Shown: one piece after another, positions 37,543 through 47,596 of the stretch
How the letters are laid out: each line of letters begins with the position of its first letter
Numbering within the stretch: position 1 is the first letter of the stretch
Assembly (NCBI RefSeq): GCF_030687495.1
Contig: NZ_CP117435.1
Span: 3,104,501-3,168,500, forward strand
DNA from: Pseudomonas sp. FP453
GTDB taxonomy: Bacteria; Pseudomonadota; Gammaproteobacteria; Pseudomonadales; Pseudomonadaceae
Direction: 5' to 3'
DNA length: 64,000 nucleotides
Position numbers and translations under genes: made by a program
Notes under the pieces: generated by a model
Seen by the model: only the letters and a program-made list of their open reading frames with translations
What the model was told of the DNA's origin: nothing
The model's database searches: none

Positions 37543-37893
37543 TCAGCCGGAAATGCAATCTTCCCCAGCCTTTTTCACATCACCCGGGCGGATCGGCACA
37601 TTGGACATGCTCTCATAGAGCTTGATGCTGCTGCCGCTGGAGCGGTCTTCGATCTCGAAAATGGCCGAGGGGTCCGCGGAAAATTTCTGCGGGACAATAA
37701 CCTGCACACCGTCTTTATGTGGCTCGATTTGCGACGGGCGACGCGTAGCCGACAGCTTGTGTACCACACAGGCAGCATATTCCTGCGGCTTCTTGCCAGA
37801 GATGACGGCCAGCGTGGGAGGGGTCTGCTTGATATCGGCAACCGAGGCACACCCACCTAGCGCCACGGCCAGAACCAACACACTCCACTTCAT
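37543..37893 (-). CDS. Small lipoprotein, 116 aa
   Basis: MKWSVLVLAVALGGCASVAD gives a lipobox L-G-G-C with Cys at residue 15. The mature region (PPTLAVISGKKPQEYAACVV, AIFEIEDRSSGSSIKLYES, GEDCISG) suggests a beta-rich envelope protein with one disulfide. It precedes the 76-aa gene on the same strand by 21 bp. Function unknown. Confidence 0.65.
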   Translation of the reverse strand: MKWSVLVLAVALGGCASVADIKQTPPTLAVISGKKPQEYAACVVHKLSATRRPSQIEPHKDGVQVIVPQKFSADPSAIFEIEDRSSGSSIKLYESMSNVPIRPGDVKKAGEDCISG

Positions 37894-37992
37894 ACAAAAC
37901 CTCCGATAAAGATCCTACGACAGCCGGGATGGCAAATTTCTCCCGTCAACGTAGGATTTATCCCTGATAACTCGGTAAATAACTGTTTTAAA

Positions 37993-38011
37993 TTGTCGAT
38001 GTCATCGACAA
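37993..38011. promoter_or_regulatory. Perfect palindrome upstream of the DUF1883 gene
   Basis: TTGTCGATG-T-CATCGACAA: perfect 9-bp arms around one base. It lies in the divergent spacer between the lipoprotein gene (37893) and the gene at 38105. Fits an operator; regulator unknown. Confidence 0.45.
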
Positions 38012-38104
38012 CGGCACGATAATAAAAGCGCTGGGGCTGATAAACTCCATCTTAACCTACGTATCGTTCTGATTTTTCAGAAAAAGCCCTTCTGGAGACA
38101 CCCC

Positions 38105-38407
38105 ATGAAATTCATCCACCAGCGCGAGCACCTCAACGAGGGGGACATTGTCGTCATCGAATGCTCGCAGACTTGTAATATTCGTCTGATGAGCGATGCG
38201 AACTTTCGCAGCTTCAAAAATGGCGGCCGCCACACCTACCACGGTGGCGCATTCGACAAGTTTCCCGCCAAGATCACCGCGCCAAGCACCGGCTTCTGGA
38301 ACATTACCCTGGATGTGGTCACCCGCCGCGCGATCAGCGTGACGCGCAAACCCGCCCTGTCCCACAAGATTCGTATCGTTCGTCGCACCAGCACCAAGCT
38401 GAGCTGA
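38105..38407 (+). CDS. DUF1883 domain protein
   Basis: 100 residues. MKFIHQREHLNEGDIVVIEC, RLMSDANFRSFKNGGRHTYHGG and the PSTGFWNITLDVV strand match DUF1883, a small beta-sandwich domain seen alone or fused to TIR domains. Here it is stand-alone. CTGGAG precedes the ATG. It heads a possible operon with the 54-aa gene and alkB. Confidence 0.75.
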   Translation: MKFIHQREHLNEGDIVVIECSQTCNIRLMSDANFRSFKNGGRHTYHGGAFDKFPAKITAPSTGFWNITLDVVTRRAISVTRKPALSHKIRIVRRTSTKLS

Positions 38408-38433
38408 TTCGGACTCGCCACAGGAAATAAGCA

Positions 38434-38598
38434 GTGACTACCACCAAATACGTGATCAAGTACAAACTCAACGGCGAACGCCGCTTCGAGTTCGCCCAAT
38501 TGCACAGCAACAGCGTGGAAGAAGCCAAGCAAGCCCTGGCCAAAATCCATGATGCCAGTGATGAAATCACCGACATCACTGTGAGCAAGGCCCTGTAA
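38434..38598 (+). CDS. Small hypothetical protein, 54 aa, GTG start
   Basis: Opens at GTG with CAGGAAATAA upstream and reads MTTTKYVIKYKLNGERRFEF, ending EITDITVSKAL. A tidy alpha/beta ORF with Pseudomonas codon use, sitting 26 bp after the DUF1883 gene and 4 bp before alkB, so it is probably co-transcribed. Function unknown. Confidence 0.65.
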   Translation: MTTTKYVIKYKLNGERRFEFAQLHSNSVEEAKQALAKIHDASDEITDITVSKAL

Positions 38599-38602
38599 AC
38601 CG

Positions 38603-39262
38603 ATGCCCACCGCCGACCTGTTCGCCGATGACGCCTTGCAACAACCTGCTGGGCGTGAACAAATCGGTGATGAGTCCTACGTGCTAAGGGGTTATGCCCT
38701 GCCCTGGATCGAACGTCTTCTACCATCGCTGCGCCAGGTGCTGGCGCAATCACCGTTTCGGCAGATGGTCACCCCAGGCGGTTTTACGATGTCGGCGGCG
38801 TTGAGCAGTTGCGGTGAGCTAGGCTGGACCACCGACGCCCACGGCTACCGCTACTCCCCGCTGGACCCGCGCAGCCAACTGCCCTGGCCGACCATGCCCG
38901 ACGCATTGCGCGAGTTGGCCGTGCAGGCTGCGGCAGACGCGGGCTTCATCGGGTTCGCCCCCGACGCCTGCCTGATCAACCGCTACGTGCCCGGCGCCAA
39001 AATGTCCCTGCATCAGGACAAGAACGAACGCCGCTACAGCGCACCGGTGGTGTCGGTGTCCCTCGGCTTGCCGGCGATTTTTCTGTTTGGTGGCCACGCG
39101 CGTAGTGACCGGACACAGAAAGTTTCGCTGTTCCATGGCGACGTCGTGGTCTGGGGCGGCGTCGATCGCCTGCGCTTTCACGGCGTGATGCCCGTCAAGG
39201 AAGGCCGGCACCCGGTGATGGGCCCGCAACGCATCAACCTGACGTTTCGCACTGCCGGCTGA
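38603..39262 (+). CDS. alkB: Alpha-ketoglutarate-dependent dioxygenase AlkB
   Basis: 219 residues. Fe(II)/2OG fold with the facial triad His and Asp in MSLHQDKNERR and the distal His in RFHGVMPV, plus the 2OG-binding Arg pair near the end (RINLTFRTAG). Repairs 1-methyladenine and 3-methylcytosine by oxidative demethylation. It is followed by ada after 76 bp, which points to an adaptive alkylation-response unit. Confidence 0.95.
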   Translation: MPTADLFADDALQQPAGREQIGDESYVLRGYALPWIERLLPSLRQVLAQSPFRQMVTPGGFTMSAALSSCGELGWTTDAHGYRYSPLDPRSQLPWPTMPDALRELAVQAAADAGFIGFAPDACLINRYVPGAKMSLHQDKNERRYSAPVVSVSLGLPAIFLFGGHARSDRTQKVSLFHGDVVVWGGVDRLRFHGVMPVKEGRHPVMGPQRINLTFRTAG

Positions 39263-39338
39263 TTTTGACCGCAAGCTTCGGAGTGCCAGGCCGATGCCAC
39301 AGGGTTACTCTGCGCAAGACCCGTCAAGAGTGCCGCCC

Positions 39339-40385
39339 ATGAACACCGAAGAAGATCCGCGCTGGGCCGCCATTGTCGCCCGCGACCCCAAGGCCGATGG
39401 GCTGTTTGTCTACGGCGTAAAAACCACCGGCGTGTATTGCCGTCCCAGCAGCGCCTCGCGATTGCCGCGCCCGGAAAATATCCAGTTCTTCGACACGCCG
39501 GCACACGCCGAGGCCGCCGGTTACCGCGCAAGCAAACGTGCGCGCGGGGACCAGACCGAACTGGCAGCCCAGCATGCGCAACTGGTCGCCGAGGCGTGCC
39601 GCCACATCGAACAGGCCGACACCCCGCCCAGCCTCAACGCACTCGCCCTGCGTGCAGGGCTCAGCCCTTTCCACTTTCATCGGGTGTTCAAAGCCGTCAC
39701 CGGGCTGACGCCCAAGGGCTACGCCAGCGCCGAGCGCACGCGCAAAGTGCGTGAAGGGCTCAAGGGCCAGCATTCGGTCACCGACGCGCTGTATGACGCA
39801 GGTTTCAACTCCAACAGCCGCTTTTATGAGGCAGCCGATCAGTTGCTTGGCATGAAACCCAGTGACTACAAGGCGGGCGGCACCAACAGCGAGATCCTGT
39901 TTGCGGTTGGCCAATGCTCGCTGGGGGCAATTCTGGTAGCGCAAAGCCGCCGTGGCGTGTGCGCCATTCTGCTGGGGGACGACCCGGACGCCTTGGTGCG
40001 CGACCTACAGGATCAGTTTCCCAAGGCTGACCTGGTGGGCGCAGACCTTCACTTCGAACAAACGGTTGCGCAAGTCGTGGGTTTTATCGAGGCGCCCGCC
40101 CTCGGCCTGGACCTGCCACTGGACCTGCGTGGCACCGCCTTTCAACAACGGGTGTGGCAAGCCCTGCGCGATATCCCATTGGGCAGCACCGCCAGTTATG
40201 CGCAGATCGCCGAGCGTATCGGCGCACCCAAGTCATTCCGCGCAGTGGCCCAGGCGTGTGGGGCCAACTGCCTGGCAGTGGCCATCCCGTGCCACCGCGT
40301 GGTGCGCAGCAATGGCGAACTGTCGGGCTACCGCTGGGGTGTGGAGCGCAAGCGGCGCTTGCTGGCACGCGAAAGTGACAGCTGA
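39339..40385 (+). CDS. ada: Ada-type methyltransferase/regulator with altered zinc-site cysteines
   Basis: 348 residues from the ATG at 39339. Three parts: an N-Ada domain (1-75), an AraC-type HTH (about 80-180, LNALALRAGLSPFHFHRVFK) and an O6-methylguanine methyltransferase domain ending IPCHRVVRSNGELSGYRWG with its active Cys. In E. coli Ada four cysteines hold Zn and accept the methyl group. Here only the first survives (GVYCRPSSAS, Cys34); the others align with Ser38, Ser65 and Ala68 (GYRASKRARG). Phosphotriester sensing may therefore work differently or not at all. Confidence 0.9.
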   Translation: MNTEEDPRWAAIVARDPKADGLFVYGVKTTGVYCRPSSASRLPRPENIQFFDTPAHAEAAGYRASKRARGDQTELAAQHAQLVAEACRHIEQADTPPSLNALALRAGLSPFHFHRVFKAVTGLTPKGYASAERTRKVREGLKGQHSVTDALYDAGFNSNSRFYEAADQLLGMKPSDYKAGGTNSEILFAVGQCSLGAILVAQSRRGVCAILLGDDPDALVRDLQDQFPKADLVGADLHFEQTVAQVVGFIEAPALGLDLPLDLRGTAFQQRVWQALRDIPLGSTASYAQIAERIGAPKSFRAVAQACGANCLAVAIPCHRVVRSNGELSGYRWGVERKRRLLARESDS

Positions 40386-40490
40386 CGCGCACGAAAAAGC
40401 GCCGGCGTCCAGTGAATAAAACAGAGTGGCCGGCAGCCAAGGGCCCTGCTAAAACAGCGAAAAATCTTACTAACGCTGGAGACGCATCCC

Positions 40491-41555
40491 ATGAGCACCT
40501 GGCCAGACACCCGCCTGATTGACCTGTTGGGCATCGATACGCCCATCATCCAGGCCCCCATGGCGGTCGGTACCACCACGGCCATGGTCATCGCCGCCAA
40601 CAACGCCGGCGCGCTGGGTTCGCTGCCAGCGGCGGCGCTCAGCCTCCCACAGCTGCGTGAAGCGCTCAGCACGATTCGCCAGGCCAGCACACGGCCCATC
40701 AACGTGAATTTCTTCTGCCACCAGCCACCTGAGCCCGACGCAGCACGCGATCAACACTGGAAAGAATTGTTGAAGCCCTACTACCTCGAATTGGGCGCCG
40801 ACTTTGACGCGCCGACGCCCGTCTCCAACCGCGAACCGTTTAACGACGCCGCCTGCCAGGTGGTTGAAGAATTCCGTCCCGAAGTGGTGAGTTTTCACTT
40901 TGGCCTGCCGGAAAAAGCCCTGCTGGATCGAGTGAAAGCCACCGGGGCCAAAGTGCTTTCGTCGGCAACCACCGTGGAAGAAGCGATCTGGCTGGAACAA
41001 CACGGCTGCGACGCAATCATCGCCATGGGCATTGAGGCCGGTGGGCACCGTGGCTTGTTTCTGAGCAGTGACCTCAACACCCAGATCGGCTTGTTCGCCC
41101 TGCTGCCGCAAATCGTCGATGCCGTCAGCGTGCCGGTGATCGCCGCCGGTGGCATTGGCGACGCACGGGGGATTGTCGCGGCCTTCGCCCTGGGCGCCTC
41201 GGCGGTGCAGATCGGCACCGCCTACCTGTTCACTCCCGAAGCCAATGTCACACCGTCCCATCACCACGCCTTGCGTCATGCCCAGGCCAGTGAAACCGCG
41301 TTGACCAACCTGTTCACCGGCCGCCCGGCACGGGGCATTGTCAACCGGGTCATGCGTGAGTTGGGTGCGATCAACCCGGCGGCGCCGGCATTTCCTACTT
41401 CCGGCGGCGCGCTGATACCGCTCAAGGCGAAGGACGAAGCCGGTTTCAGCAACCTGTGGTCGGGCCAGGCACTGCGCCTTGGCAAAGACATCTCCACCTA
41501 TGACCTGACACGGGAATTGGCCGAACAGGCGTTGGCCAAACTCACGAAAAACTGA
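40491..41555 (+). CDS. Nitronate monooxygenase
   Basis: 354 residues. FMN-binding TIM barrel with PIIQAPMAVGTTTAMVIA at the start, INVNFFCHQP, AIIAMGIEAGGHRG and VPVIAAGGIGDARG with GASAVQIGTAYL. These are the class I nitronate monooxygenase motifs (2-nitropropane dioxygenase-like). Oxidises toxic propionate-3-nitronate-type nitronates. Single gene between ada and modA. Confidence 0.9.
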   Translation: MSTWPDTRLIDLLGIDTPIIQAPMAVGTTTAMVIAANNAGALGSLPAAALSLPQLREALSTIRQASTRPINVNFFCHQPPEPDAARDQHWKELLKPYYLELGADFDAPTPVSNREPFNDAACQVVEEFRPEVVSFHFGLPEKALLDRVKATGAKVLSSATTVEEAIWLEQHGCDAIIAMGIEAGGHRGLFLSSDLNTQIGLFALLPQIVDAVSVPVIAAGGIGDARGIVAAFALGASAVQIGTAYLFTPEANVTPSHHHALRHAQASETALTNLFTGRPARGIVNRVMRELGAINPAAPAFPTSGGALIPLKAKDEAGFSNLWSGQALRLGKDISTYDLTRELAEQALAKLTKN

Positions 41556-41592
41556 CACCTGGGGCAACTTGGCACTGTACCGGCAATGGCTA

Positions 41593-42419
<827 letters not shown>

Positions 42420-43100
42420 ATGCCGCTATCGAGTGCCGATTTTTCCGCTATCTGGTTGACCATCAAGCTGGCGTCACTGACCACCGTGATCCTGCTGGTC
42501 ATCGGCACTCCGATTGCCCTGTGGCTGTCGCGCACCCGATCGTGGTGGCGCGGCCCCATTGGCGCGGTCGTTGCCTTGCCGTTGGTGTTGCCACCGACGG
42601 TGATCGGTTTCTACTTGCTGTTGACCATGGGCCCCAATGGCTACTTCGGCCAGTTCACCCAATGGCTGGGCCTGGGCACCCTCACCTTCAGCTTCGCCGG
42701 GCTGGTGATTGGCTCGGTGATCTATTCCATGCCGTTTGTGGTGCAGCCGTTGCAAAACGCCTTCTCCGCCATCGGCACGCGCCCCCTGGAAGTGGCGGCG
42801 ACCTTGCGCGCCAATCCCTGGGACACGTTTTTCACGGTGATCCTGCCCCTCGCCCGCCCGGGGTTTATCACCGCGTCGATTCTCGGTTTCGCCCACACCG
42901 TCGGTGAGTTCGGCGTGGTGTTGATGATCGGCGGCAATATCCCGGACAAGACCCGCGTGGTCTCGGTGCAGATCTACGACCACGTCGAAGCCATGGAGTA
43001 TGCCCAGGCCCATTGGCTGGCGGGTTCCATGGTGGTGTTCGCGTTCCTCGTGTTGCTGGCGCTCTACTCCAGCCGTAAAACAAAAATGGGCTGGAGCTGA
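42420..43100 (+). CDS. modB: Molybdate ABC transporter permease
   Basis: 226 residues, five or six membrane helices, with the EAA loop [27 protein letters not shown]. Starts at the ATG directly after the modA TAA, so it is coupled. With ModC it moves molybdate inward across the inner membrane. Confidence 0.95.
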   Translation: MPLSSADFSAIWLTIKLASLTTVILLVIGTPIALWLSRTRSWWRGPIGAVVALPLVLPPTVIGFYLLLTMGPNGYFGQFTQWLGLGTLTFSFAGLVIGSVIYSMPFVVQPLQNAFSAIGTRPLEVAATLRANPWDTFFTVILPLARPGFITASILGFAHTVGEFGVVLMIGGNIPDKTRVVSVQIYDHVEAMEYAQAHWLAGSMVVFAFLVLLALYSSRKTKMGWS

Positions 43101-43105
43101 CCGTG

Positions 43106-44185
43106 ATGATCGATGTGCGCCTGCAACTGAGCTACTCGGGATTTGCCCTCGATGTGGACCTGCAATTACCGGGTCGCGGCGTGACCGCGTTATACGGCCA
43201 CTCCGGCTCCGGCAAAACCACCTGCTTGCGTTGCATCGCCGGGCTGGAGCGCGCCGAACACGGCGTTGTGCAGATCAACGATGAAGTGTGGCAAGACAGC
43301 GCCAAAGGACTGTTCGTGCCCCCGCACAAGCGCGCCCTGGGTTATGTGTTTCAAGAGGCGAGCCTGTTCCCCCATCTGTCGGTGCGGGCCAACCTGGAGT
43401 TCGGCCTCAAGCGTATTGCGCGGCAACAGCGCCGCGTGGACATGGCCCAAGCCACCGAACTGCTGGGGATCGGCCACTTGCTCGATCGCCACCCGCAACA
43501 CTTGTCCGGCGGTGAGCGCCAACGCGTCGGCATCGCCCGCGCACTGCTCACCAGCCCGCAATTATTGTTGATGGATGAACCGCTGGCGGCCCTCGACAGC
43601 AAGCGCAAGGGCGAGATCCTGCCGTACCTCGAACGCCTGCACGATGAACTGGACATCCCCGTGCTGTACGTCAGCCATGCCCAGGACGAAGTGGCGCGCC
43701 TGGCCGATCACATCGTCCTGCTCAATGACGGCAAGGTCCTGGCCAGCGGGCCCATCGGCGAAACCCTGGCGCGGCTGGACCTGCCGATGGCCTCCGGTGA
43801 CGACGCCGGCGTGGTGATCAATGGCACCGTCAGCGCCTATGACGAACACTATCAATTGCTGACCCTGCAACTGCCCGCCAGTGCCTTGCACATGCGTGTG
43901 GCCCATGCGCCGCTGGCGTTGGGCAAGGCGTTGCGGATCAAGGTGCAGGCGCGGGACGTGAGCCTCAGCCTGCAGGCGGAGGAGCACAGCAGCATCCTCA
44001 ATCGCTTGCCGGTGACAGTCATCCAGGAGCTGGGGGCCGACAACAATGCCCACGTCCTCGTGCGCCTGGATGCGGCCGGCACACCGCTGCTGGCACGCAT
44101 CACCCGGTTCTCCCGTGATCAGCTGCAACTGCGCCCCGGCCAGACGCTGTGGGCACAGATCAAGGCGGTGGCGGTACTGGCGTAG
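43106..44185 (+). CDS. modC: Molybdate ABC transporter ATP-binding protein
   Basis: 359 residues. Walker [20 protein letters not shown] signature [16 protein letters not shown], Walker [13 protein letters not shown] and the H-loop VSHAQDE, then a C-terminal TOBE/MOP domain (about 290-355) that binds the oxyanion. GGAG lies 9 bp before the ATG at 43106; the preceding GTG at 43103 is possible. Last gene of modABC. Confidence 0.95.
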   Translation: MIDVRLQLSYSGFALDVDLQLPGRGVTALYGHSGSGKTTCLRCIAGLERAEHGVVQINDEVWQDSAKGLFVPPHKRALGYVFQEASLFPHLSVRANLEFGLKRIARQQRRVDMAQATELLGIGHLLDRHPQHLSGGERQRVGIARALLTSPQLLLMDEPLAALDSKRKGEILPYLERLHDELDIPVLYVSHAQDEVARLADHIVLLNDGKVLASGPIGETLARLDLPMASGDDAGVVINGTVSAYDEHYQLLTLQLPASALHMRVAHAPLALGKALRIKVQARDVSLSLQAEEHSSILNRLPVTVIQELGADNNAHVLVRLDAAGTPLLARITRFSRDQLQLRPGQTLWAQIKAVAVLA

Positions 44186-44262
44186 GCAAACTTTTGGCAC
44201 GACGGCGCAGGGCTGCGGTCAATCAGGCATACCGGCCTGATTGTTGCCAAGGAACCTTCGCC

Positions 44263-45300
44263 ATGCCCGACGCCCCGCTGCCCCGCGACCTGCACTACGT
44301 TGACGACACCCAGCCGGGCATTCGCCGCAAGACCCTGCGCGGCAAATTCCAGTACTTCGACGCCAAGGGTGTGCGGATCAAGGACGCAGCTGAAATCCAG
44401 CGCTTGAACGCCCTGGCCGTGCCGCCGGCCTACACCGACGTGTGGATCTGCGCCGACCCGCGCGGCCATCTGCAAGCCACCGGCCGCGATGCCCGTGGGC
44501 GCAAGCAGTACCGCTATCACCCGCGCTGGCGTGAAGTCCGCGACAGTGACAAGTACTCGCGTCTCCAGGCGTTTGGCGAAGCCTTGCCAAAACTGCGCAA
44601 GAAGCTCGAAGCACAGATCGCCGAGCCAGGTTTTAGCCGGGAAAAGGTATTGGCCACGGTGGTGATGCTGCTTGACGCGACGCTGATCCGCGTCGGCAAT
44701 AGCCAGTACGCGCGTGAGAACAAGTCCTATGGGCTGACCACCCTGCGCAACCGGCATGTCGACATCAAGGGCAGCGAGATCCAGTTCCAGTTTCGCGGCA
44801 AGAGTGGCGTGGAGCACCAGGTCAGCGTACGGGACCGCCGGCTGGCGACGGTGGTCAAGCGCTGCCTGGAGCTGCCGGGGCAAGATCTTTTCCAATACCT
44901 CGACGCGGATGGCGCGCGGCACACGGTCAGTTCCCATGACGTCAACGCCTACTTGCACAGCCTCACCGGCGCCGACTTCACCGCCAAGGACTATCGCACC
45001 TGGGCCGGTACGGCCCTGGCGCTGGCCGTCTTGCGTGAACTGGAGTGGCAACCCGAATCCGATGCCAAACGGCACGTGGTGGCAACGGTCAAGGACGTTG
45101 CCAAGCAACTGGGCAATACCCCGGCGGTGTGCCGCAAGTGTTACATCCACCCCGCTGTATTGGAGCATTTCAGCCTGGGGGAACTGTCCAAACTGCCAAA
45201 GCCGCGGGTGCGCAAGGGGCTCAAGGCGGAAGAGGTGGCGCTGGCGATATTCCTGGAGCAGCTCACGGCGAGCCCACCGGAAAAAGCGCAGCCTTCCTGA
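44263..45300 (+). CDS. DNA topoisomerase IB (poxvirus-like)
   Basis: 345 residues from the ATG at 44263 (AAGGAA upstream). N-terminal domain LRRKTLRGKFQYFDAKG-type, AYTDVWICADPRGHLQATG, then the catalytic domain with SYGLTTLRNRHV, FRGKSGVEHQV, YRTWAGTALAL and the active Tyr in VCRKCYIHP. Relaxes supercoils by 3'-phosphotyrosyl nicking. Bacterial members are scattered but common in pseudomonads. It follows modC by 77 bp and is probably separate. Confidence 0.9.
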   Translation: MPDAPLPRDLHYVDDTQPGIRRKTLRGKFQYFDAKGVRIKDAAEIQRLNALAVPPAYTDVWICADPRGHLQATGRDARGRKQYRYHPRWREVRDSDKYSRLQAFGEALPKLRKKLEAQIAEPGFSREKVLATVVMLLDATLIRVGNSQYARENKSYGLTTLRNRHVDIKGSEIQFQFRGKSGVEHQVSVRDRRLATVVKRCLELPGQDLFQYLDADGARHTVSSHDVNAYLHSLTGADFTAKDYRTWAGTALALAVLRELEWQPESDAKRHVVATVKDVAKQLGNTPAVCRKCYIHPAVLEHFSLGELSKLPKPRVRKGLKAEEVALAIFLEQLTASPPEKAQPS

Positions 45301-45360
45301 CCAACACCGTTAACCGTTGTAGCTGGCTTGTGAGGGAGCCAGGCAACACCTCTACCAGCC

Positions 45361-45820
45361 ATGCCGCCGCCTTCGCAGCCTCGCTAAAGCTCGACAGCTC
45401 CCACAGGGAATTGGCTGTGCCTGGAGGATCCTCAGCCGAACAATGACAGCCCAACAACACCGATCAACTGTGGGAGGTGGCTTGCCTGCGATGGCGGTGG
45501 GTCAGTCAACCCCTCTGCCAGCAATGCCGCCGCCTTCGCAGCCTCGCTAAAGCTCGACAGCTCCCACAGGGAATTGGCTGTGCCTGGAGGATCTCCAGCC
45601 GAACAATGACAGCCCAACAACACCGATCAACTGTGGGAGCTGGCTTGCCTGCGATGGCGGTGGATCAGTCAACCCCTCTGCCACCCATGCCGCCGCCTTC
45701 GCAGCCTCGCTAAAGCTCGACAGCTTCCACAGGGAATTGGTTGTGCCTGGAGGATCTCCAGCCGAGCACTTACTGCCCAGTCACATCGTTCAAAGGTGGG
45801 AGCTGGCTTGCCTGCGATGA
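45361..45820. repeat. Tandem array: about three 163-bp units built on REPINs
   Basis: Units start with ATGCCGCCGCC at 45361, 45524 and 45687 (period exactly 163 bp); the third is cut near 45820. Each holds GCTCGACAGCTCCCACAGG, a TGTGCCTGGAGGATC segment and, at its right end, GTGGGAGCTGGCTTGCCTGC. Units differ by only a few bases. A decayed fourth unit may lie at 45320-45360. The whole gap 45301-45905 otherwise has no gene; short frames seen in it are repeat artefacts. Confidence 0.9.
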
Positions 45821-45905
45821 CATCCGCCCAGATCCAGGTCATTGCGCACACCCGCAAAGCGTCCTACGGTAGTGGCCGAATAATCTTGCCGAGGAGCCCG
45901 GCCCC

Positions 45906-46610
45906 ATGCTGCCGTCGTCCCCCAAGCCTTACGCCAATGCCCTACACGCTCACCGCCAACGCTGGCGTGGCCGGGTCGGTTTGATGCTGGTCGCGTGCCT
46001 GTCGGTGCTGGCCGGCATGACCGATGCCATTGGCTTTATGGCCAGTGGCGATTTTGTCTCGTTCATGAGTGGCAACACCACGCGGTTGGCAGTGGCGATC
46101 AGTGCCGGTGATCTTGGCCTGACCGGGCGGCTGCTGTTGCTGGTGGCCACCTTTGTCGTCGGCAATGCGTTGGGTGTGATGGTCAGCCGTTTCAGTCGCC
46201 GGCATGCCCTGCCCTTGCTGCTGTGCATCGCCGCCCTGCTCTGCACTGGCGCGATGTTGCCCATGGACGATGCCTTGCCCGCCTTGCTCGCGGCGATCAT
46301 TGCGATGGGCATGCTCAATGCGGCAGTGGAAGAGGTCAACGGTTTGCCGGTGGGCCTGACGTACGTGACGGGCGCGCTCTCGCGTTTTGGCCGTGGCCTG
46401 GGGCGTTGGATGCTGGGGGAGCGCCGCAATGGCTGGCGTGTGCAACTGATTCCTTGGGGCGGAATGTTTGTCGGGGCGGTGCTCGGCGCATGGCTGGAGC
46501 AGCGGATGGGCCTGAAGGCGCTGATGGTCAGCGGTGGATTGGCGGCGTTGCTGGGCCTGGTGTCGCTGAAGATTCCACGGCGCTGGCAGTTGGGCTACAT
46601 GCCGCGCTAG
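45906..46610 (+). CDS. YoaK family (DUF1275) membrane protein
   Basis: 234 residues, six membrane helices. The family signature is clear: LSVLAGMTDAIGFMASGDFVSFMSGNTTRLA near the N-terminus and the NGLPVGLTYVTGALSRFG loop. Inner-membrane protein, function unknown. Single gene after the repeat array. Confidence 0.85.
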   Translation: MLPSSPKPYANALHAHRQRWRGRVGLMLVACLSVLAGMTDAIGFMASGDFVSFMSGNTTRLAVAISAGDLGLTGRLLLLVATFVVGNALGVMVSRFSRRHALPLLLCIAALLCTGAMLPMDDALPALLAAIIAMGMLNAAVEEVNGLPVGLTYVTGALSRFGRGLGRWMLGERRNGWRVQLIPWGGMFVGAVLGAWLEQRMGLKALMVSGGLAALLGLVSLKIPRRWQLGYMPR

Positions 46611-46755
46611 AGGAAAAAAGATGCTCGTCCGACGTGTCGGCCTCGACGTCCGTGTACTGGTAAAGAGCCATCACGCCGAACGAGCGGGACGAATGATAAG
46701 CGAATGTCCGGCGGCTGTCCCGCCGGGCATTTCCTAAAACCACTAAGGCAACGGA

Positions 46756-47109
46756 TTACAGGCAAGTCGCGAGTGCCGCCAGGCGGCGCTTGGCGGGCAT
46801 GTTGTCTTCCACGGCGTAGTACTTCACGGTGGCGCCAGCGCCCGCACTTTGTACATCGACAAAGTAATCGCCGCCGGTGGTGTACACGGTGAAACCGCCT
46901 GGCCCGTTGGGTTCCTTGAAGCCGCCCGCATCCACGCCGAATACGCTTTCGTCCTGCCAGCCGAACTGGATGCATTCGGCGACCACCAGGGTGGCCTTAT
47001 CCGAAGCCAGGGTCTTGTAGGGCGTGCCCGCGCGCGCGTCTTTCATCTTCGAACCTGCGCAACCGGCCAGTGCCGCCAGTATCAATGCGCCCATTACCAC
47101 CTTGTGCAT
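46756..47109 (-). CDS. Small lipoprotein, 117 aa
   Basis: From the ATG at 47109 the signal reads MHKVVMGALILAALAGCAGS with lipobox L-A-G-C (Cys17). The mature part has KATLVVAECIQFGWQDES, GGFTVYTTGGDYFVDVQS and ends AALATCL, with two cysteines. Envelope lipoprotein of unknown role. Divergent from the 71-aa membrane protein gene. Confidence 0.65.
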   Translation of the reverse strand: MHKVVMGALILAALAGCAGSKMKDARAGTPYKTLASDKATLVVAECIQFGWQDESVFGVDAGGFKEPNGPGGFTVYTTGGDYFVDVQSAGAGATVKYYAVEDNMPAKRRLAALATCL

Positions 47110-47256
47110 GCCATCGCTCCGTCGCAAAAAAAACGCGACTCTACCACTTGCCGGCGACCGAGGGGCCAAAGGTGGCGCCTGCTGATACATGGCATTATGA
47201 TGCCAACGTTGATCTCACTGAGGAGGTCAACGGGATATTCTCTACAAGGAAGCGTC

Positions 47257-47472
47257 ATGAAAGATTTCGTCATCAGCGTCAACAACACTGTGCTCTACAT
47301 CGCCCTGGCCTTCGTTTGGCTGATGGGTTTGGTCACGATGTTCGGTGCAAGTTTCCTGACGGGCCTGGCGGTCCTGATCGGCGGCACGTTGACGTGGTGC
47401 ATCATTTCCGGCTTCTGGTTCGTCCAGTCGGCCACGTATGAAGAACTGCGCAAGCTCAACGCCAAGAGCTGA
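47257..47472 (+). CDS. Small two-helix membrane protein, 71 aa
   Basis: ATG at 47257 behind AAGGAAG. Two hydrophobic stretches (VLYIALAFVWLMGLVTMF and FLTGLAVLIGGTLTWCIISG) and a charged tail ending EELRKLNAKS. Conserved-looking small inner-membrane protein; function unknown. A structured spacer and a terminator follow. Confidence 0.65.
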   Translation: MKDFVISVNNTVLYIALAFVWLMGLVTMFGASFLTGLAVLIGGTLTWCIISGFWFVQSATYEELRKLNAKS

Positions 47473-47560
47473 TGCAATACGGCAGGATGAATTTAGTTTC
47501 ACTGTGAAGGGAGAATGCGCCACCTATAGTGGCCACGCTCATTTTTAGAAGTCTCCCTTC

Positions 47561-47587
47561 AGCCCGCCCTCCCGCGGGCTTTTTTTC
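47561..47587 (+). terminator. Rho-independent terminator
   Basis: AGCCCGC-CCTCCC-GCGGGCT followed by seven T residues, 88 bp after the stop of the 71-aa gene and 10 bp before the azlD stop. A larger inverted repeat (GAAGGGAGA 47506-47514 with TCTCCCTTC 47552-47560) lies just before it. Confidence 0.9.
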
Positions 47588-47596
47588 GCCTGGGCG

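Noticed and set aside
45263..45623. Two similar minus-strand small frames beginning MLLGCHCSA
   Set aside because: Both are the same frame of the 163-bp repeat unit, not genes.
45361..45820. Possible CRISPR array
   Set aside because: Repeat units are 163 bp and contiguous with no unique spacers, and they contain REP sequence; no cas genes nearby.
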